Source: Brachybacterium sp. SGAir0954 (lineage in GTDB: Bacteria; Actinomycetota; Actinomycetes; Actinomycetales; Dermabacteraceae). From it: 64,000 nucleotides of DNA. Made by a program: the position numbers and the translations under genes. The notes beneath the pieces were generated by a model, which was not told the DNA's origin, did no database searches, and saw only the letters and a list, made by a program, of their open reading frames with translations. The DNA is taken from NCBI RefSeq assembly GCF_005490785.1, contig NZ_CP027295.1:3162001-3226000 (forward strand), read 5' to 3'. Of the stretch, positions 38,127 through 47,770 are shown piece after piece (position 1 is the stretch's first letter; every line of letters begins with the position of its first letter).

Positions 38127-38548
38127 CGGAGGTGGGCCTTTCGACAGGGCGGGAAGAGCGGCTGCGGGGCGGGGAATCCGACGCGCCGGGGACCAGCGTA
38201 GACGCCCACGATCGGGGCCGTTCATCTGAAGAGGCGGCGCGGACCCATCGCACACCGATGCGGCCTGCATCGTGCACGTCTATCCACAGTATCGTAAAAC
38301 GATCACGGTGCCGTGTCCCGCGACAGGTGTCCACATATGCACGACCTCTCCCCGCGCGGCGCGCGCCGATGACCCCGGCCCCCGCCTCGTCGGGGGCCCC
38401 GACGGCCCCCATGTCGAGGGAGTCGCTCACGTCTCCTCGGGCGCGGTGGGCGCGGGGCGGTGCAGGCATGTATTCTTGGACTCCGATACATTGCCATCTC
38501 CCGGGCCCGTCAGAGCGCCCGCCAGCCGACGCACAGGGGGTCAGATCC
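38127..38548. other. 422-bp divergent intergenic region, bldC / DUF3073
   Basis: No convincing gene. It contains the bldC -10 (38195-38200), an AT-rich island with the dyad ATCGT-AAA-ACGAT (38291-38303), a CTATCCACA sequence (38280-38288, one base off a DnaA box) and TGTCCACA nearby, and a TATTCT -10 (38471-38476) for the DUF3073 gene. The AT content is clearly above that of the surroundings. Confidence 0.6.
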
Positions 38549-38740
38549 ATGGGTCGCGGCCGACAGAAAGCCAAGCAGACCAAGGTGGCACGGGACCTCA
38601 AGTACTACAGCCCGCCCACCGACCTCACCGCGCTCCAGCGCGAGCTGCAGAGCCAGCGAGGAGAGGTCGGCGAGAGCGACGGGAACGAGGACAGCGACGA
38701 CTGGGCCGACGAGGACGCTCCGTCCGCACGTCGCCGCTGA
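38549..38740 (+). CDS. DUF3073 domain protein
   Basis: A 63-residue actinobacteria-specific protein of unknown function. The N-terminus MGRGRQKAKQTKVARDLKYY is the conserved DUF3073 core, and the C-terminus is acidic and ends in RRR. Its position next to purM matches other actinobacteria (Mycobacterium tuberculosis has the same neighbourhood, as I recall). The start at 38549 has CAGGGGG upstream. A 130-codon in-frame extension upstream is not conserved and crosses the promoter. A strong hairpin follows the stop. Confidence 0.88.
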   Translation: MGRGRQKAKQTKVARDLKYYSPPTDLTALQRELQSQRGEVGESDGNEDSDDWADEDAPSARRR

Positions 38741-38769
38741 CGTTCCCCGGTCACGCACCGGATCCGTGC

Positions 38770-38804
38770 GACGGAGGGCCGCCCCATCGGGGCGGCCCTC
38801 CGTC
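38770..38804. terminator. Bidirectional terminator between DUF3073 gene and purM
   Basis: A perfect 16-bp stem (38770-38785 with 38789-38804) with an ATC loop is followed on the plus strand by CTGTCCGT. The flanking genes are convergent. Confidence 0.82.
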
Positions 38805-38840
38805 TGTCCGTCATGGTCCTGGTGAGCGGTCCCGGCCCGC

Positions 38841-39992
38841 TCAGGCCCAGCCCGGGTGCTGGCCGGCCATGAGCACCTCGCCGCCCTCGACGCCCTTCGC
38901 CCCCGTCACGACGTGCTCGATCGGGGAGGACGCGGCGGGCAGCTCCGCGGGATCGAGGACCTCGCCGATCACCCGCGCCCCCAGCCCGCGCTCGGCGAGC
39001 ACCGCGATCGCGGCCTCGGCGCGCTCCGCCTCGAGGACGGCGATCATGCCGATCCCCATGTTGAGGGTCCCCTCGAGATCGAGCTGCGGCACCGCACCCC
39101 AGCGGGCGATCTCCCCGAAGACGGGCAGCGGCGTCCAGGAGGCGCGGTCGATCCGCACCCCGATGCCCTCGGGCACCACACGGGCGAGGTTCGCGGCGAG
39201 CCCGCCGCCGGTGACATGGCTCAGGGCATGGACCGCGCCCGTCGTGCGCGCGTCCTCGAGCAGGGCGAGGACGTCCGCCGCGTAGATGCGGGTGGGCTCC
39301 AGGAGCTCCTCCCCCACCGTGCGGCCGAGCGCCTCGACGTGCCCCTCCAGCGGGATGCCGGCGCCGTCGAGCACGGCGCGCACGAGGGAGAAGCCATTGG
39401 AGTGCAGTCCGGAGGCGTCCATGCCGAGCACGACGTCACCGGCGCGCACGCGCTCGGGGCCGAGCAGCGCATCCGCCTCGACGACGCCGACGGCCGCTCC
39501 GGCCACGTCGTAGTCGTCGGCGGCCATGAGACCGGGGTGCTCCGCCGTCTCGCCGCCCACGAGCGCGCAGCCGGCGAGCCGGCAGCCCTCCGCGATGCCG
39601 CGGACGATGTCGGCGATCCGCTCGGGGACGACCTTGCCGGTGGCGATGTAGTCGGTCATCGCGATCGGGCGGGCGCCGACCACGACGATGTCGTCGACGA
39701 CCATGCCCACGAGGTCCTGGCCGATCGTGTCGTGCACGTCCAGGGCGCGGGCGATCGCGATCTTCGTGCCGACGCCGTCGGTCGAGGACGCGAGCAGCGG
39801 TCGGCGGAAGTCCTTGAGGGCGCTCACGTCGACGAGGCCGGCGAAGGCGCCGATCCCGCCCATCACCTTGGGGCCGTGGGTCGCGGCCACCGCCTCCTTC
39901 ATGAGGTCCACCGCACGGTCCCCCGCCGCGGTGTCGACGCCGGAGGCGGCGTAGGTCAGGCCGGAGGGCGAGGCGGACTCGCTCGTGGTCAT
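38841..39992 (-). CDS. purM: phosphoribosylformylglycinamidine cyclo-ligase (AIR synthetase)
   Basis: Closes the imidazole ring of aminoimidazole ribonucleotide in de novo purine synthesis, using ATP. The 383-residue protein has the N-terminal SGVDTAAGDRAVDLMK, the P-loop-like STDGVGTK at 70-77, VDDIVVVGARP, LVGGETAEHPG and HVTGGGLAANLARV, all standard for PurM. It is coupled to purF by an ATGA overlap at 39989-39992. The C-terminus faces the DUF3073 gene across a shared terminator. Confidence 0.97.
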   Translation of the reverse strand: MTTSESASPSGLTYAASGVDTAAGDRAVDLMKEAVAATHGPKVMGGIGAFAGLVDVSALKDFRRPLLASSTDGVGTKIAIARALDVHDTIGQDLVGMVVDDIVVVGARPIAMTDYIATGKVVPERIADIVRGIAEGCRLAGCALVGGETAEHPGLMAADDYDVAGAAVGVVEADALLGPERVRAGDVVLGMDASGLHSNGFSLVRAVLDGAGIPLEGHVEALGRTVGEELLEPTRIYAADVLALLEDARTTGAVHALSHVTGGGLAANLARVVPEGIGVRIDRASWTPLPVFGEIARWGAVPQLDLEGTLNMGIGMIAVLEAERAEAAIAVLAERGLGARVIGEVLDPAELPAASSPIEHVVTGAKGVEGGEVLMAGQHPGWA

Positions 39993-41488
39993 GCGGGCTC
40001 CTTGACGGTGCGGTGCTCGAGAGGTGCGGAGTTCGCCGACGCGGGGATCCCCTGCGCGCGGGCGACCGGATCCGGGAGGGACACGGGGTACTCGCCGGAG
40101 AAGCAGGCCGTGCACAGGGCGCCGCGGCCCTGCTCCGTCGCCGCGATCATGCCCTCCGCGGAGATGTAGCCGAGGGAGTCCGCACCGATCGAGCGCGCGA
40201 TCTCCTCGGTGTCCAGCCCGTTGGCGATCAGCTCCGCACGCGAGGCGAAGTCGATGCCGTAGAAGCAGGGCCAGCGCACCGGCGGGGAGGAGATGCGCAC
40301 GTGCACCTCCGCGGCCCCGGCCTCCCGCAGCATCCGCACGACCGCGCGCTGCGTGTTGCCGCGCACGATCGAGTCGTCGATGACGACGAGGCGCTTGCCC
40401 GCGATGACCTCGCGCAGCGGGTTGAGCTTGAGGCGGATGCCGAGCTGGCGGATCGTCTGGCTGGGCTGGATGAAGGTGCGGCCCACGTAGGCGTTCTTCA
40501 CCATGCCCTGGCCGTAGGCGATGCCGGACTCCTGCGCGTAGCCGATCGCGGCGGGCGTGCCGGACTCCGGGGTGGGGATCACGAGATCCGCCTCGACGGG
40601 GTGCTCGCGGGCGAGGCGGCGGCCCATCTCGGCGCGCGACTCGTTGACGCTGCGGCCGGCGATGCGGGTGTCCGGGCGGGCGAGGTAGACGTACTCGAAG
40701 ACGCAGCCCTTGGGCTTCGGCTCGATGACCTGGCGGCTGCGCAGGCCCTGCTCGTCGATGACGAGCATCTCGCCCGGGGCGACCTCCCGCACGAAGCTCG
40801 CGCCGCAGATGTCCAGGGCGGCGGTCTCCGAGGCGACCACCCAGCCGCGCTCGAGACGGCCCAGCACGAGCGGGCGGATCCCCTGGGGGTCGCGCGCGGC
40901 GTAGAGGGTGCGCTCGTCCATGAGCGTGAAGCAGTAGGCGCCGTGCAGGCGGGGCATGATCTCGGCGAGGGAGTCCTCGAGCGATCCCTCGGTGTTCAGC
41001 AGGGCCGTCACCAGGGCGGTGTCCGTCGTGTTGCCGCGGGCGATCTCGCCGCGGGACTGCCCGCCGTGACGCTCCTCGACGAGCGCGAGGAGCTCCTCGG
41101 TGTTCACGAGGTTGCCGTTGTGGGCGAGGGCGACGGTGCCGTCCGGCCGCGGGCCCAGCGTGGGCTGGGCGTTGGACCAGATCGAGCCGCCGGTCGTCGA
41201 ATAGCGGGTGTGCCCGATCGCGATGTGCCCCTGGAGCGCCTCGAGGCTGGTCTCGTCGAAGACCTGGGAGACGAGTCCCATGTCCTTGTAGACGAGGATC
41301 TGCGAGCCGTCGGAGGTCGCGATGCCAGCGGACTCCTGCCCGCGGTGCTGCAGGGCGTAGAGCCCGTAATAGGTGAGCTTGGAGACCTCTTCCCCCGGGG
41401 CGAAGACTCCGAAGACGCCGCAGGCGTCCTGGGGGCCCTTCTCGCCGGGGAGGAGGTCGTGGGAGAGGGTTCCGTCGCCGCGTGCCAC
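39989..41488 (-). CDS. purF: amidophosphoribosyltransferase
   Basis: Catalyses the first committed step of purine synthesis, PRPP plus glutamine to phosphoribosylamine. The 499-residue protein is made with a 22-residue propeptide ahead of the catalytic Cys23 (DACGVFGVFAPG), which becomes N-terminal after self-cleavage. It shows the glutaminase motifs HRGQESAGIA and GHTRYSTTGG, the PRPP-binding VIDDSIVRGNT, and C-terminal cysteines (CFYGIDF, CTACFSGEYP) consistent with a 4Fe-4S-type PurF. GTG 41488 lies 6 bases after CAGAAT, a weaker -10, so a leaderless start is possible. Confidence 0.96.
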   Translation of the reverse strand: MARGDGTLSHDLLPGEKGPQDACGVFGVFAPGEEVSKLTYYGLYALQHRGQESAGIATSDGSQILVYKDMGLVSQVFDETSLEALQGHIAIGHTRYSTTGGSIWSNAQPTLGPRPDGTVALAHNGNLVNTEELLALVEERHGGQSRGEIARGNTTDTALVTALLNTEGSLEDSLAEIMPRLHGAYCFTLMDERTLYAARDPQGIRPLVLGRLERGWVVASETAALDICGASFVREVAPGEMLVIDEQGLRSRQVIEPKPKGCVFEYVYLARPDTRIAGRSVNESRAEMGRRLAREHPVEADLVIPTPESGTPAAIGYAQESGIAYGQGMVKNAYVGRTFIQPSQTIRQLGIRLKLNPLREVIAGKRLVVIDDSIVRGNTQRAVVRMLREAGAAEVHVRISSPPVRWPCFYGIDFASRAELIANGLDTEEIARSIGADSLGYISAEGMIAATEQGRGALCTACFSGEYPVSLPDPVARAQGIPASANSAPLEHRTVKEPA

Positions 41489-41562
41489 CCGGCCATTCTG
41501 CCACAGCGGCAGATCCCCGGCGACGGTCGTCCGCGCGCCCGCTCGGGCGACGGAACCGCTGG

Positions 41563-41904
41563 TCAGCGACCGGCGCGGCGGGACCGTGCGCGGAGCACGA
41601 GCATCTCGACGAGGCAGACGATCGCCGCGAGCGGCACACCCACGAAGAGGGCGGCGTCCAGCGCGAGGGTCACGGCGCCGGCGAGACCGCCGAGCTGCAG
41701 GAACGGGGAGACGATCAGGGCGACCAGCACGGGCACGAGGAACGCGATCACGATCCAGAAGCCGAGCGTGGGCCTGCGGCCCGTGCGCTTGTAGAGCGTG
41801 GTGGCGCCCGCGAGCTCGGACTCCGTCGGGACGCGCGCGGCGGCGGGGGCCTCCGGGGCGGCCTCGGGGGTGGACGGGCTGGCGGGGTAGGACGTGTCGT
41901 TCAC
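41563..41904 (-). CDS. Small two-segment membrane protein, last gene of the purA operon
   Basis: A 113-residue hypothetical protein. About 45 Pro/Ala/Thr-rich residues precede two membrane segments (about 49-70, FWIVIAFLVPVLVALIVSPFL, and 78-103), with a short Arg-rich tail (RARSRRAGR). No motif suggests a function. GTG 41904 overlaps the cutC stop by four bases, so it is translationally coupled to the purA-SCP-cutC operon. Confidence 0.68.
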   Translation of the reverse strand: MNDTSYPASPSTPEAAPEAPAAARVPTESELAGATTLYKRTGRRPTLGFWIVIAFLVPVLVALIVSPFLQLGGLAGAVTLALDAALFVGVPLAAIVCLVEMLVLRARSRRAGR

Positions 41905-42698
41905 AGTGCTCCTGCGGCGTCGACCGCGGCGGCGACGATCGCCGGGTCGGTGGGGGTGTCGGGGGCGTCCGCCTCGACGGCGGAGCCGGGGCGGCGGCGG
42001 GCGGAGAGATGGACGTCGGCGACGCCCGTGGTGCGCACGAGCTCGGCGATGTCCGCCGGGCGGATGCCGGCTCCGGCGCAGATGTCGATGAGCTCCTCGC
42101 CCGCACGGACCATGGCGGCGAGGTCGCCGGCGCCGTCGAGGGCCCGCGCGGCGCCGCCGGAGCTCAGCACCCGGTGGAATCCGAGGCCGAGCAGCGTGCG
42201 CACGGCCTCCTCGCGGGCGGCCCGCTCGGGCAGGGCGTCCACCGCCCGGTGCGCGGTGAGGGTGAGCCCGCGCATCGCGGACTGCGCGGCGCCCAGGGCC
42301 GCGTCGCGGATCGTGGTGAGCGCGGGGACGTCGAGCTCGCCGTCGGGGGTGAGCCCGCCGAGCACCACGCCCGCGGCACCCGCCTCGACGACCTCGGCGG
42401 CCTGCACGGCGAGCAGGGCGATCTCCTCGGCGTCGTGCACGAACTCCGCGGGCCGGCCGAGGAAGTCGCCCGTGCTCGCGCGGGTGCGCAGGAGCACGTG
42501 GACGTCGAACTGCGGCCGGGCGTCGCGCACGGAGACCAGCGCCGCGGCGCGCTCCGCGGCCTCGGCGACCAGCTCGGCGGGCGGGGTGATGCCGCCGCGC
42601 TCGAGGTCCACGCAAAGCTCGACCCGGTCGGCGCCCGCGAGGGCGGCGATCTCGAGCCCCGCGAGGTCCTGGACGGCGATCTCGACGGCGACGCTCAT
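41901..42698 (-). CDS. cutC: CutC-family protein
   Basis: A 265-residue TIM-barrel protein. The N-terminus VAVEIAVQDLAGLEIAALAG followed by ADRVELCVDLERGGITPP is the CutC signature, with later segments VLLRTRASTGDF, GVVLGGLTPDG and RVLSSGG. CutC was named for copper homeostasis, but that role is poorly supported and the catalytic function is unknown. The ATG overlaps the stop of the sterol-carrier-like gene and the stop overlaps the next start, placing it inside the purA operon. The C-terminal 30 residues are acidic and variable. Confidence 0.88.
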   Translation of the reverse strand: MSVAVEIAVQDLAGLEIAALAGADRVELCVDLERGGITPPAELVAEAAERAAALVSVRDARPQFDVHVLLRTRASTGDFLGRPAEFVHDAEEIALLAVQAAEVVEAGAAGVVLGGLTPDGELDVPALTTIRDAALGAAQSAMRGLTLTAHRAVDALPERAAREEAVRTLLGLGFHRVLSSGGAARALDGAGDLAAMVRAGEELIDICAGAGIRPADIAELVRTTGVADVHLSARRRPGSAVEADAPDTPTDPAIVAAAVDAAGAL

Positions 42699-43111
42699 GA
42701 GGGGTCCTCCGCGGCGCCCGCGGCCAGCGCCGTGCGGACGGTGCGACGGGGTCCGGGCAGCGGCAGCAGCTCGGAGAGGTCGCTGCGCTCCCCCGAGGCC
42801 GTCAGGCGGCCGGTGTCGCGGGCCTCGGCCCAGGTGAGGCCGCCGGTCACGAGGGCGAGCCAGGTCGCGGCGTCGGTCTCGACGACGGCCGGCGGGGTGC
42901 CGCGCGTGTGCCGGGTCCCGGGGACCGCCTGGACCGCGGCGTAGGGCGGGACCCGCAGCTCGACGGCGCCGCCGGGGAACTCCTCGGCGAACAGCTCGAG
43001 GGTGTGCCGCACGGCCGGGGCGAGCACGGGCCGCCGGGCGCCCTCGGGGTCGAGGGCCCAGGCGGCGAGCGCGTCCCGTCCCTCCTGCGGATCGGTGCGG
43101 CGGGTCACCAC
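42695..43111 (-). CDS. Sterol-carrier-family (SCP2-like) small protein
   Basis: A 138-residue soluble protein of the actinobacterial sterol carrier family. It shows RHTLELFAEEFPGGAVELRVPPYAAVQ and, near the C-terminal half, TWLALVTGGLTWAEARDTGRLTASG, a pattern shared with maleylpyruvate isomerase/SCP-like domains. The name refers to the fold; sterol binding is not implied. Two adjacent GTG codons (43111, 43108) start one or four bases after the purA stop, and I took the first. The gene is a conserved neighbour of purine genes in several actinobacteria. Confidence 0.78.
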   Translation of the reverse strand: MVTRRTDPQEGRDALAAWALDPEGARRPVLAPAVRHTLELFAEEFPGGAVELRVPPYAAVQAVPGTRHTRGTPPAVVETDAATWLALVTGGLTWAEARDTGRLTASGERSDLSELLPLPGPRRTVRTALAAGAAEDPS

Positions 43112-43112
43112 G

Positions 43113-44411
43113 TCAGCGGGTCGCCGCCGGGAGCAGCTCGTGCACGACGATCGTGTCCTCGCGGTCCGGGCCCACGCCGATCGCGCTGATCCGGCAGCCG
43201 GCGAGCTCCTCGAGGCGGCGCACGTAGTTCTGCGCGTTCTCGGGCAGCTCCTCGAAGCTGCGGGCGAGCGAGAGGTCCTCGGTCCAGCCGGGGAGGGTCT
43301 CGAACACCGGCTTCGCGTGGTGGAAGTCCGTCTGCGTCATCGGCATGTCGTGGTGGAGCACGCCGTCCACGTCGTAGGCGGTGCAGATCGGCACCTCCTC
43401 GATGCCGGTGAGGACGTCGAGCTTCGTGAGCACGATGTCGGTGAAGCCGTTGATGCGCACCGCGTGGCGGATCATGAGCGCGTCGTACCAGCCGCAGCGC
43501 CGGGGACGACCGGTGTTCACGCCGACCTCGTGGCCCACGCGCTGGAGGTACTCGCCCCACTTGTCCTCGAGCTCGGTCGGGAACGGGCCGGCGCCCACGC
43601 GCGTCGTGTACGCCTTGACGATGCCGATCACGCGGTCGATCCGGGTGGGGCCGATGCCCGTGCCGGTGCACGCGCCGCCCGCGGTGGGGTTCGAGCTCGT
43701 GACGAACGGGTAGGTGCCGTGGTCCACGTCGAGGTAGGTCGCCTGGCCGCCCTCCATGAGGACGACCTCGTCGCGGTCCAGCGCCGAGTTCAGCAGCTCG
43801 GTGGTGTCCACGATCATCGGGCGCAGCCGGTCGGCGTAGGCGAGCAGGCCGTCGGTGATCTCGTCGACGTCGACGGAGCGGCGGTTGTAGAGCTTGACCA
43901 GCAGCTCGTTCTTCTGGCGCAGAGCGCCCTCGACCTTCTGGCGCAGGATCGACGCGTCCAGCAGGTCCTGGACGCGGATGCCGAGGCGACCGATCTTGTC
44001 CATGTAGGCGGGGCCGATGCCGCGGCCGGTGGTGCCGATCGCGCGCTTGCCGAGGAAGCGCTCGGTGACCTTGTCGAGGGTCTGGTGGTACGGGGCGACG
44101 ACGTGCGCGTTCGCGCTGATCCGCAGGCGGCTGGTGTCCACGCCGCGGGACTCGAGCGTCGCGATCTCCTCGAAGAGCGCCTCGAGGTTCACGACCACGC
44201 CGTTGCCGATGACCGGGGTCACCCGCGGGGAGAGGATGCCGGCGGGGAGGAGCTTGAGCTCGAACTTCTCGCCGTGGACGACGACCGTGTGCCCGGCGTT
44301 GTTGCCGCCGTTGGGCTTGACGACGAAGTCGACGCGCTCACCGAGGAGGTCGGTGGCCTTTCCCTTGCCCTCGTCGCCCCACTGGGCTCCGACGATCACG
44401 ACGGCGGGCAT
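43113..44411 (-). CDS. purA: adenylosuccinate synthase
   Basis: Joins IMP and aspartate with GTP to make adenylosuccinate, the first step to AMP. The 432-residue protein has the GTP P-loop GDEGKGK (12-18), [30 protein letters not shown] and the late LTKLDVL guanine-specificity motif. The ATG at 44411 ([12 protein letters not shown]) has GAGGAG upstream. The in-frame extension beyond it is not conserved. A minus-strand TACGAT box (44447-44452) predicts a leader of about 28 bases. It heads the purA, SCP, cutC, membrane-protein operon. Confidence 0.97.
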   Translation of the reverse strand: MPAVVIVGAQWGDEGKGKATDLLGERVDFVVKPNGGNNAGHTVVVHGEKFELKLLPAGILSPRVTPVIGNGVVVNLEALFEEIATLESRGVDTSRLRISANAHVVAPYHQTLDKVTERFLGKRAIGTTGRGIGPAYMDKIGRLGIRVQDLLDASILRQKVEGALRQKNELLVKLYNRRSVDVDEITDGLLAYADRLRPMIVDTTELLNSALDRDEVVLMEGGQATYLDVDHGTYPFVTSSNPTAGGACTGTGIGPTRIDRVIGIVKAYTTRVGAGPFPTELEDKWGEYLQRVGHEVGVNTGRPRRCGWYDALMIRHAVRINGFTDIVLTKLDVLTGIEEVPICTAYDVDGVLHHDMPMTQTDFHHAKPVFETLPGWTEDLSLARSFEELPENAQNYVRRLEELAGCRISAIGVGPDREDTIVVHELLPAATR

Positions 44412-44531
44412 GGCGACTCCTCGGAGGACGGTGGAAGGACGCGAGGATCGTACCAAGCGCCACCCGTGACCGGGCCGGGAGCCGCCGCCGCGGCGACAGG
44501 GGTCTCAGAGTCCCCGAGGGGATCCCGGGGC

Positions 44532-44957
44532 TCAGGGCAGGAGTGTGGGATCCGCCTCGCGCAGGAAGTCCTGCACGCGCTCGTGCTCGGCCTCGTCGCC
44601 CAGCCGACGGGAGGTCTCCCCCAGCATGACCAGCGCGCGCAGGAAGCCGCGGTTGGGGGCGTGCGAGGCGGGCACCGGGCCCTGGCCGCGCCAGCCGTTG
44701 CGTCGCAATGCGTCCAGACCGCGGTGGTATCCGGTGCGGGCATAGGCGTAAGCGGCGACCTCGTCACCGTCCTCGAGGGCGTCCTGCGCGAGGATCGCCC
44801 AGGCCAGGGGCGAATCCAGGTGGGTGCTCGCGATCTCCCGGGGGTCCCCGTCGACGAGCAGCTCGGCCACCTCGACGTCGACGAAGTCGTCGGGGAGGAG
44901 GGTCTCCGGGATCCCCAGGAGGTTCGCGGAGCGCGGGGTATCGGTACGATCAGCCAT
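44532..44957 (-). CDS. DUF3151 domain protein
   Basis: A 141-residue actinobacterial protein of unknown function. It is recognisable from the N-terminal LLGIPETLLPDD and from the tetratricopeptide-like helical middle (SPLAWAILAQDALEDGDEV, AYAYARTGYHRGLDALRRNGWRG). DUF3151 genes usually neighbour purA or fba. ATG 44957 sits 6 bases after TACGAT (fwd 44964-44969), a clear leaderless arrangement. The gene is codirectional with purA but separated from it by 120 bp. Confidence 0.85.
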   Translation of the reverse strand: MADRTDTPRSANLLGIPETLLPDDFVDVEVAELLVDGDPREIASTHLDSPLAWAILAQDALEDGDEVAAYAYARTGYHRGLDALRRNGWRGQGPVPASHAPNRGFLRALVMLGETSRRLGDEAEHERVQDFLREADPTLLP

Positions 44958-45014
44958 GCACGCATCGTAGGCGAGCCCGCCTCACGATCCCCCGACGCTT
45001 GGTAGAAACGATCC

Positions 45015-46526
45015 ATGGCACGCACGCAGGACGGCTCGGAGCTGCTCACCGGCACGGGCGCCGGAGGCCTCCTCCGCTCCGCCGTCGGCAACTCCGGTGG
45101 GGTGCTGCACAGCTGGCAGCTCGACCACGTCGACCACCGTCCCGGCCGGAGCACCAAGGCCCTGTACCGCACGATGGTCTCCTGGCCGGAGCTCGACGGG
45201 CCGGACGCCCCCGCCCGCGAGGAGCTGTTCGGGGCGAGCGCCCACATCGGCGAGCGGGAGAAGGACCTCTACGTCGCCGAGCAGACCCTCGTCATGACCG
45301 ACGGCGACATCAACGTGCGCGTGTGGCGCTACCCGCACGACCCGTGGCTGCCGATGCTCCCCCAGGTCTGCTACCCGGACGTCGTCGGCCGCACCCTCCG
45401 CGACCTGGGCGTCGCGCTCGGGCCGGACCCGCAGGCGCCGATCGCGATCGACGTCGTCTCCTACCGTCCCGGCCGGCGCGCGGTGCTCCGCGCGAGCCAG
45501 GACGGCGTCGCCGTCTTCCTCAAGGTCATGCAGCCCCACCGCAGCGGCGAGATCGTGGACCGCCACCAGCGGCTGCTCGGCGCCGGCGTGCCCGTCCCGG
45601 AGGTCCTCGCCCATCACGACGGCCTCGTCGTGCTCCGCGAGCTGCCGGGCCGCCCGCTCTCCCGAGCAGTCGTGGACGAGGGGGTGCAGGCCTGCTCCGC
45701 GGACGACCTGGTCGCCCTGCTGGACCGTCTCCCCGCCTCGCTGTACCCGCTGCCGCTGCGCCCGCCGTGGACGGACTCCGTCGAGTTCTACGCCGGCATC
45801 GTCGCCTCCTCCGTCCCCGCCCTCGGGCCGCGCCTGGACGGGCTCGTGCGCGCGATCCGCGAGGGCCTCGCGGCGCTCGAGCGGCGGATGGACGTGCGCC
45901 CGCACGACGTCGTCCACGGCGACTTCTACGAGGCGCAGGTGTTCGTGCAGGACGGCCGCGTGGTGGGCCTGCTGGACATCGACACCGTGGGTCCGGGCCG
46001 CCGCTCCGACGACCTCGCGTGCCTGCTCGCGCACCTGAGCGTGCTCGCGGACTACGGCAACGCCGGCCGGATCGACCGGGCGATGCAGCAGCGAGTCGAG
46101 GAGGCGATCACGACCTGGCAGGTCACCTTCGCCCAACGGGTGGACCCCACCGAGCTCGCGCTGCGCTCCGCGGGCGTGGTGCTCTCCCTCGCGACCGGCC
46201 CGCACCGCCAGCAGGAGGCGTCCTGGGAGGCGGCGACGGAGGCCATCGTGCGGGTCGCCGAGCGCTGGGTCGAGCGGGCGCGGGCGGCGGAGTCGCAGCG
46301 CCTGCCCGTCGTGCCCACGCCGTCGGCCCCGGGTCCCGTCCCTGCGGCGGCCCCGGCACCGCACCCCGTTCCCCCCGCGGGCGCCCCGATGACGTCCCCG
46401 CCACGCTCGGTCCCCTCGGCGCCCGGCGTCGCGACCGCGCCGCAGGCTCCCCTCGACGCGGCCGCCGCGGCGGAGGACGACGCCCCCACGCAGGAGCGCC
46501 GCCTGCCCACGAACCTCCCGGGCTGA
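45015..46526 (+). CDS. Aminoglycoside-phosphotransferase-like kinase
   Basis: A 503-residue protein with an APH/choline-kinase fold in the central part. The ATP-binding lobe includes [11 protein letters not shown]. The catalytic loop [11 protein letters not shown] has His301 and Asp303 (the usual Asn of the Brenner motif is Gln here). The metal motif is [20 protein letters not shown]. An N-terminal domain of about 130 residues is unassigned. The last 90 residues are Pro/Ala-rich and disordered. The substrate may be a sugar or antibiotic, but the context (DUF3151, dtd) gives no hint. ATG 45015 lies 6 bases after TAGAAA, a poor -10. Confidence 0.75.
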   Translation: MARTQDGSELLTGTGAGGLLRSAVGNSGGVLHSWQLDHVDHRPGRSTKALYRTMVSWPELDGPDAPAREELFGASAHIGEREKDLYVAEQTLVMTDGDINVRVWRYPHDPWLPMLPQVCYPDVVGRTLRDLGVALGPDPQAPIAIDVVSYRPGRRAVLRASQDGVAVFLKVMQPHRSGEIVDRHQRLLGAGVPVPEVLAHHDGLVVLRELPGRPLSRAVVDEGVQACSADDLVALLDRLPASLYPLPLRPPWTDSVEFYAGIVASSVPALGPRLDGLVRAIREGLAALERRMDVRPHDVVHGDFYEAQVFVQDGRVVGLLDIDTVGPGRRSDDLACLLAHLSVLADYGNAGRIDRAMQQRVEEAITTWQVTFAQRVDPTELALRSAGVVLSLATGPHRQQEASWEAATEAIVRVAERWVERARAAESQRLPVVPTPSAPGPVPAAAPAPHPVPPAGAPMTSPPRSVPSAPGVATAPQAPLDAAAAAEDDAPTQERRLPTNLPG

Positions 46527-46533
46527 GGCGACG

Positions 46534-46959
46534 GTGCGAGCGGTGCTGCAGCGCGTGGACGGCGCGAGCGTGGAGGTCGACGGCGAGGTCGTCGGCGCGA
46601 TCGCGGGCGAGGGTCTGCTCGCCCTCGTCGGCGTCACCCACGAGGACGGCCCCGAGCAGGCGGCGACGATCGCGCGCAAGATCGCGGAGCTGCGGATCCT
46701 CGACGGCGAGCGCTCCGTGGCCGACGCCGGGGCGGAGGTCCTCGTGGTCTCCCAGTTCACGCTCTACGGCGAGACGCGCAAGGGCCGCCGGCCCTCGTGG
46801 AGCGCCGCCGCCCCGGGACCGGTCGCGGAGCCGCTCGTCGACGCCGTCGTCACGGACCTGCGCGGCCGCGGGATCACCGTCGCGACCGGCGTGTTCGGCG
46901 CGCAGATGCGCGTGGGCCTCCTGAACGACGGCCCCTTCACGGTGCTCGTCGAGGCCTGA
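46534..46959 (+). CDS. dtd: D-aminoacyl-tRNA deacylase
   Basis: Hydrolyses D-amino acids (and misacylated glycine) from tRNA, protecting translation. The 141-residue protein starts [15 protein letters not shown] and has the catalytic SQFTLYG motif (73-79). The NDGPFT near 130 stands for the Gly-Pro cis motif (usually NxGPVT) that rejects L-aminoacyl-tRNA. Length is canonical. The GTG at 46534 lies 7 bases after the kinase stop, so the two are probably cotranscribed. Confidence 0.94.
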   Translation: MRAVLQRVDGASVEVDGEVVGAIAGEGLLALVGVTHEDGPEQAATIARKIAELRILDGERSVADAGAEVLVVSQFTLYGETRKGRRPSWSAAAPGPVAEPLVDAVVTDLRGRGITVATGVFGAQMRVGLLNDGPFTVLVEA

Positions 46960-47006
46960 GATGAGAGGCCCGGCGGCTGCCCGGGCGCGCCCAGTACGCT
47001 GAGGGC

Positions 47007-47753
47007 ATGACCTACACACTCGTGCTGCTCCGCCACGGCGAGAGCGAATGGAACGCGAAGAACCTGTTCACCGGCTGGGTCGACGTGGCCCTCACCGAGA
47101 AGGGCCGTGAGGAGGCCGCCGGCGGCGGCGTGCTCCTCAAGGAGGCCGGCATCCTCCCGGACGTCGTGCACACCTCCCTGCAGCGCCGCGCGATCATGAC
47201 CGCGAACCTCGCGCTCGACGCCGCGGACCGCCACTGGATCCCCGTGCGCCGCGACTGGCGCCTGAACGAGCGCCACTACGGCGCCCTGCAGGGCCTGGAC
47301 AAGACCGAGATCCGGGAGAAGTACGGCGAGGAGCAGTTCATGGCCTGGCGCCGCTCCTACGACACCCCGCCGCCGCCAATCGAGTTCGGCTCCGAGTTCT
47401 CGCAGGACCAGGACCCGCAGTACGCGGACCTCGGCGACCAGCTCCCGAAGTCCGAGTGCCTCAAGGACGTCGTCGAGCGCTTCCTCCCCTACTGGGAGGA
47501 GGGCATCAAGCCCGACCTCGTCTCCGGCAAGGTCGTGCTGATCGCGGCACACGGCAACTCGCTGCGCGCGCTCGTGAAGTACCTCGACGGCATCTCCGAC
47601 GACGAGATCTCCGGCCTGAACATCCCGACCGGTCAGCCGCTGGTCTACGAGCTCGACGAGTCCTTCTCCCCCGTGGAGAAGGGCGGCCGCTACCTCGACC
47701 CGGTCGCCGCGAAGGCCGCCGCCGAGGCCGTCGCCAACCAGGGCAAGAAGTGA
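47007..47753 (+). CDS. gpmA: 2,3-bisphosphoglycerate-dependent phosphoglycerate mutase
   Basis: Interconverts 3- and 2-phosphoglycerate in glycolysis. The 248-residue protein carries the phosphohistidine motif [10 protein letters not shown] (His10), [14 protein letters not shown] and the second catalytic histidine in [17 protein letters not shown] (near 185). The C-terminus EAVANQGKK is the usual ending. ATG 47007 is 6 bases behind the -10 box TACGCT (46995-47000), so the mRNA is predicted leaderless. A very strong terminator hairpin follows. Confidence 0.97.
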   Translation: MTYTLVLLRHGESEWNAKNLFTGWVDVALTEKGREEAAGGGVLLKEAGILPDVVHTSLQRRAIMTANLALDAADRHWIPVRRDWRLNERHYGALQGLDKTEIREKYGEEQFMAWRRSYDTPPPPIEFGSEFSQDQDPQYADLGDQLPKSECLKDVVERFLPYWEEGIKPDLVSGKVVLIAAHGNSLRALVKYLDGISDDEISGLNIPTGQPLVYELDESFSPVEKGGRYLDPVAAKAAAEAVANQGKK

Positions 47754-47770
47754 GCTGAGCGCTCCGCGCC

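Noticed and set aside
38280-38340. Possible replication origin (TATCCACA and TGTCCACA next to an AT-rich dyad)
   Set aside because: Only one or two imperfect DnaA boxes, and no dnaA, dnaN, gyrB, rpmH or parAB genes nearby.
38132-38548. In-frame extension of the DUF3073 gene
   Set aside because: It crosses the TATTCT promoter. The DUF3073 family starts at MGRGRQKAKQ with a good ribosome-binding site.
45015-46526. Antibiotic-resistance aminoglycoside phosphotransferase
   Set aside because: The fold is APH-like, but the Asn of the catalytic loop is replaced, the flanking domains are unusual and the context is housekeeping, so no resistance claim is justified.
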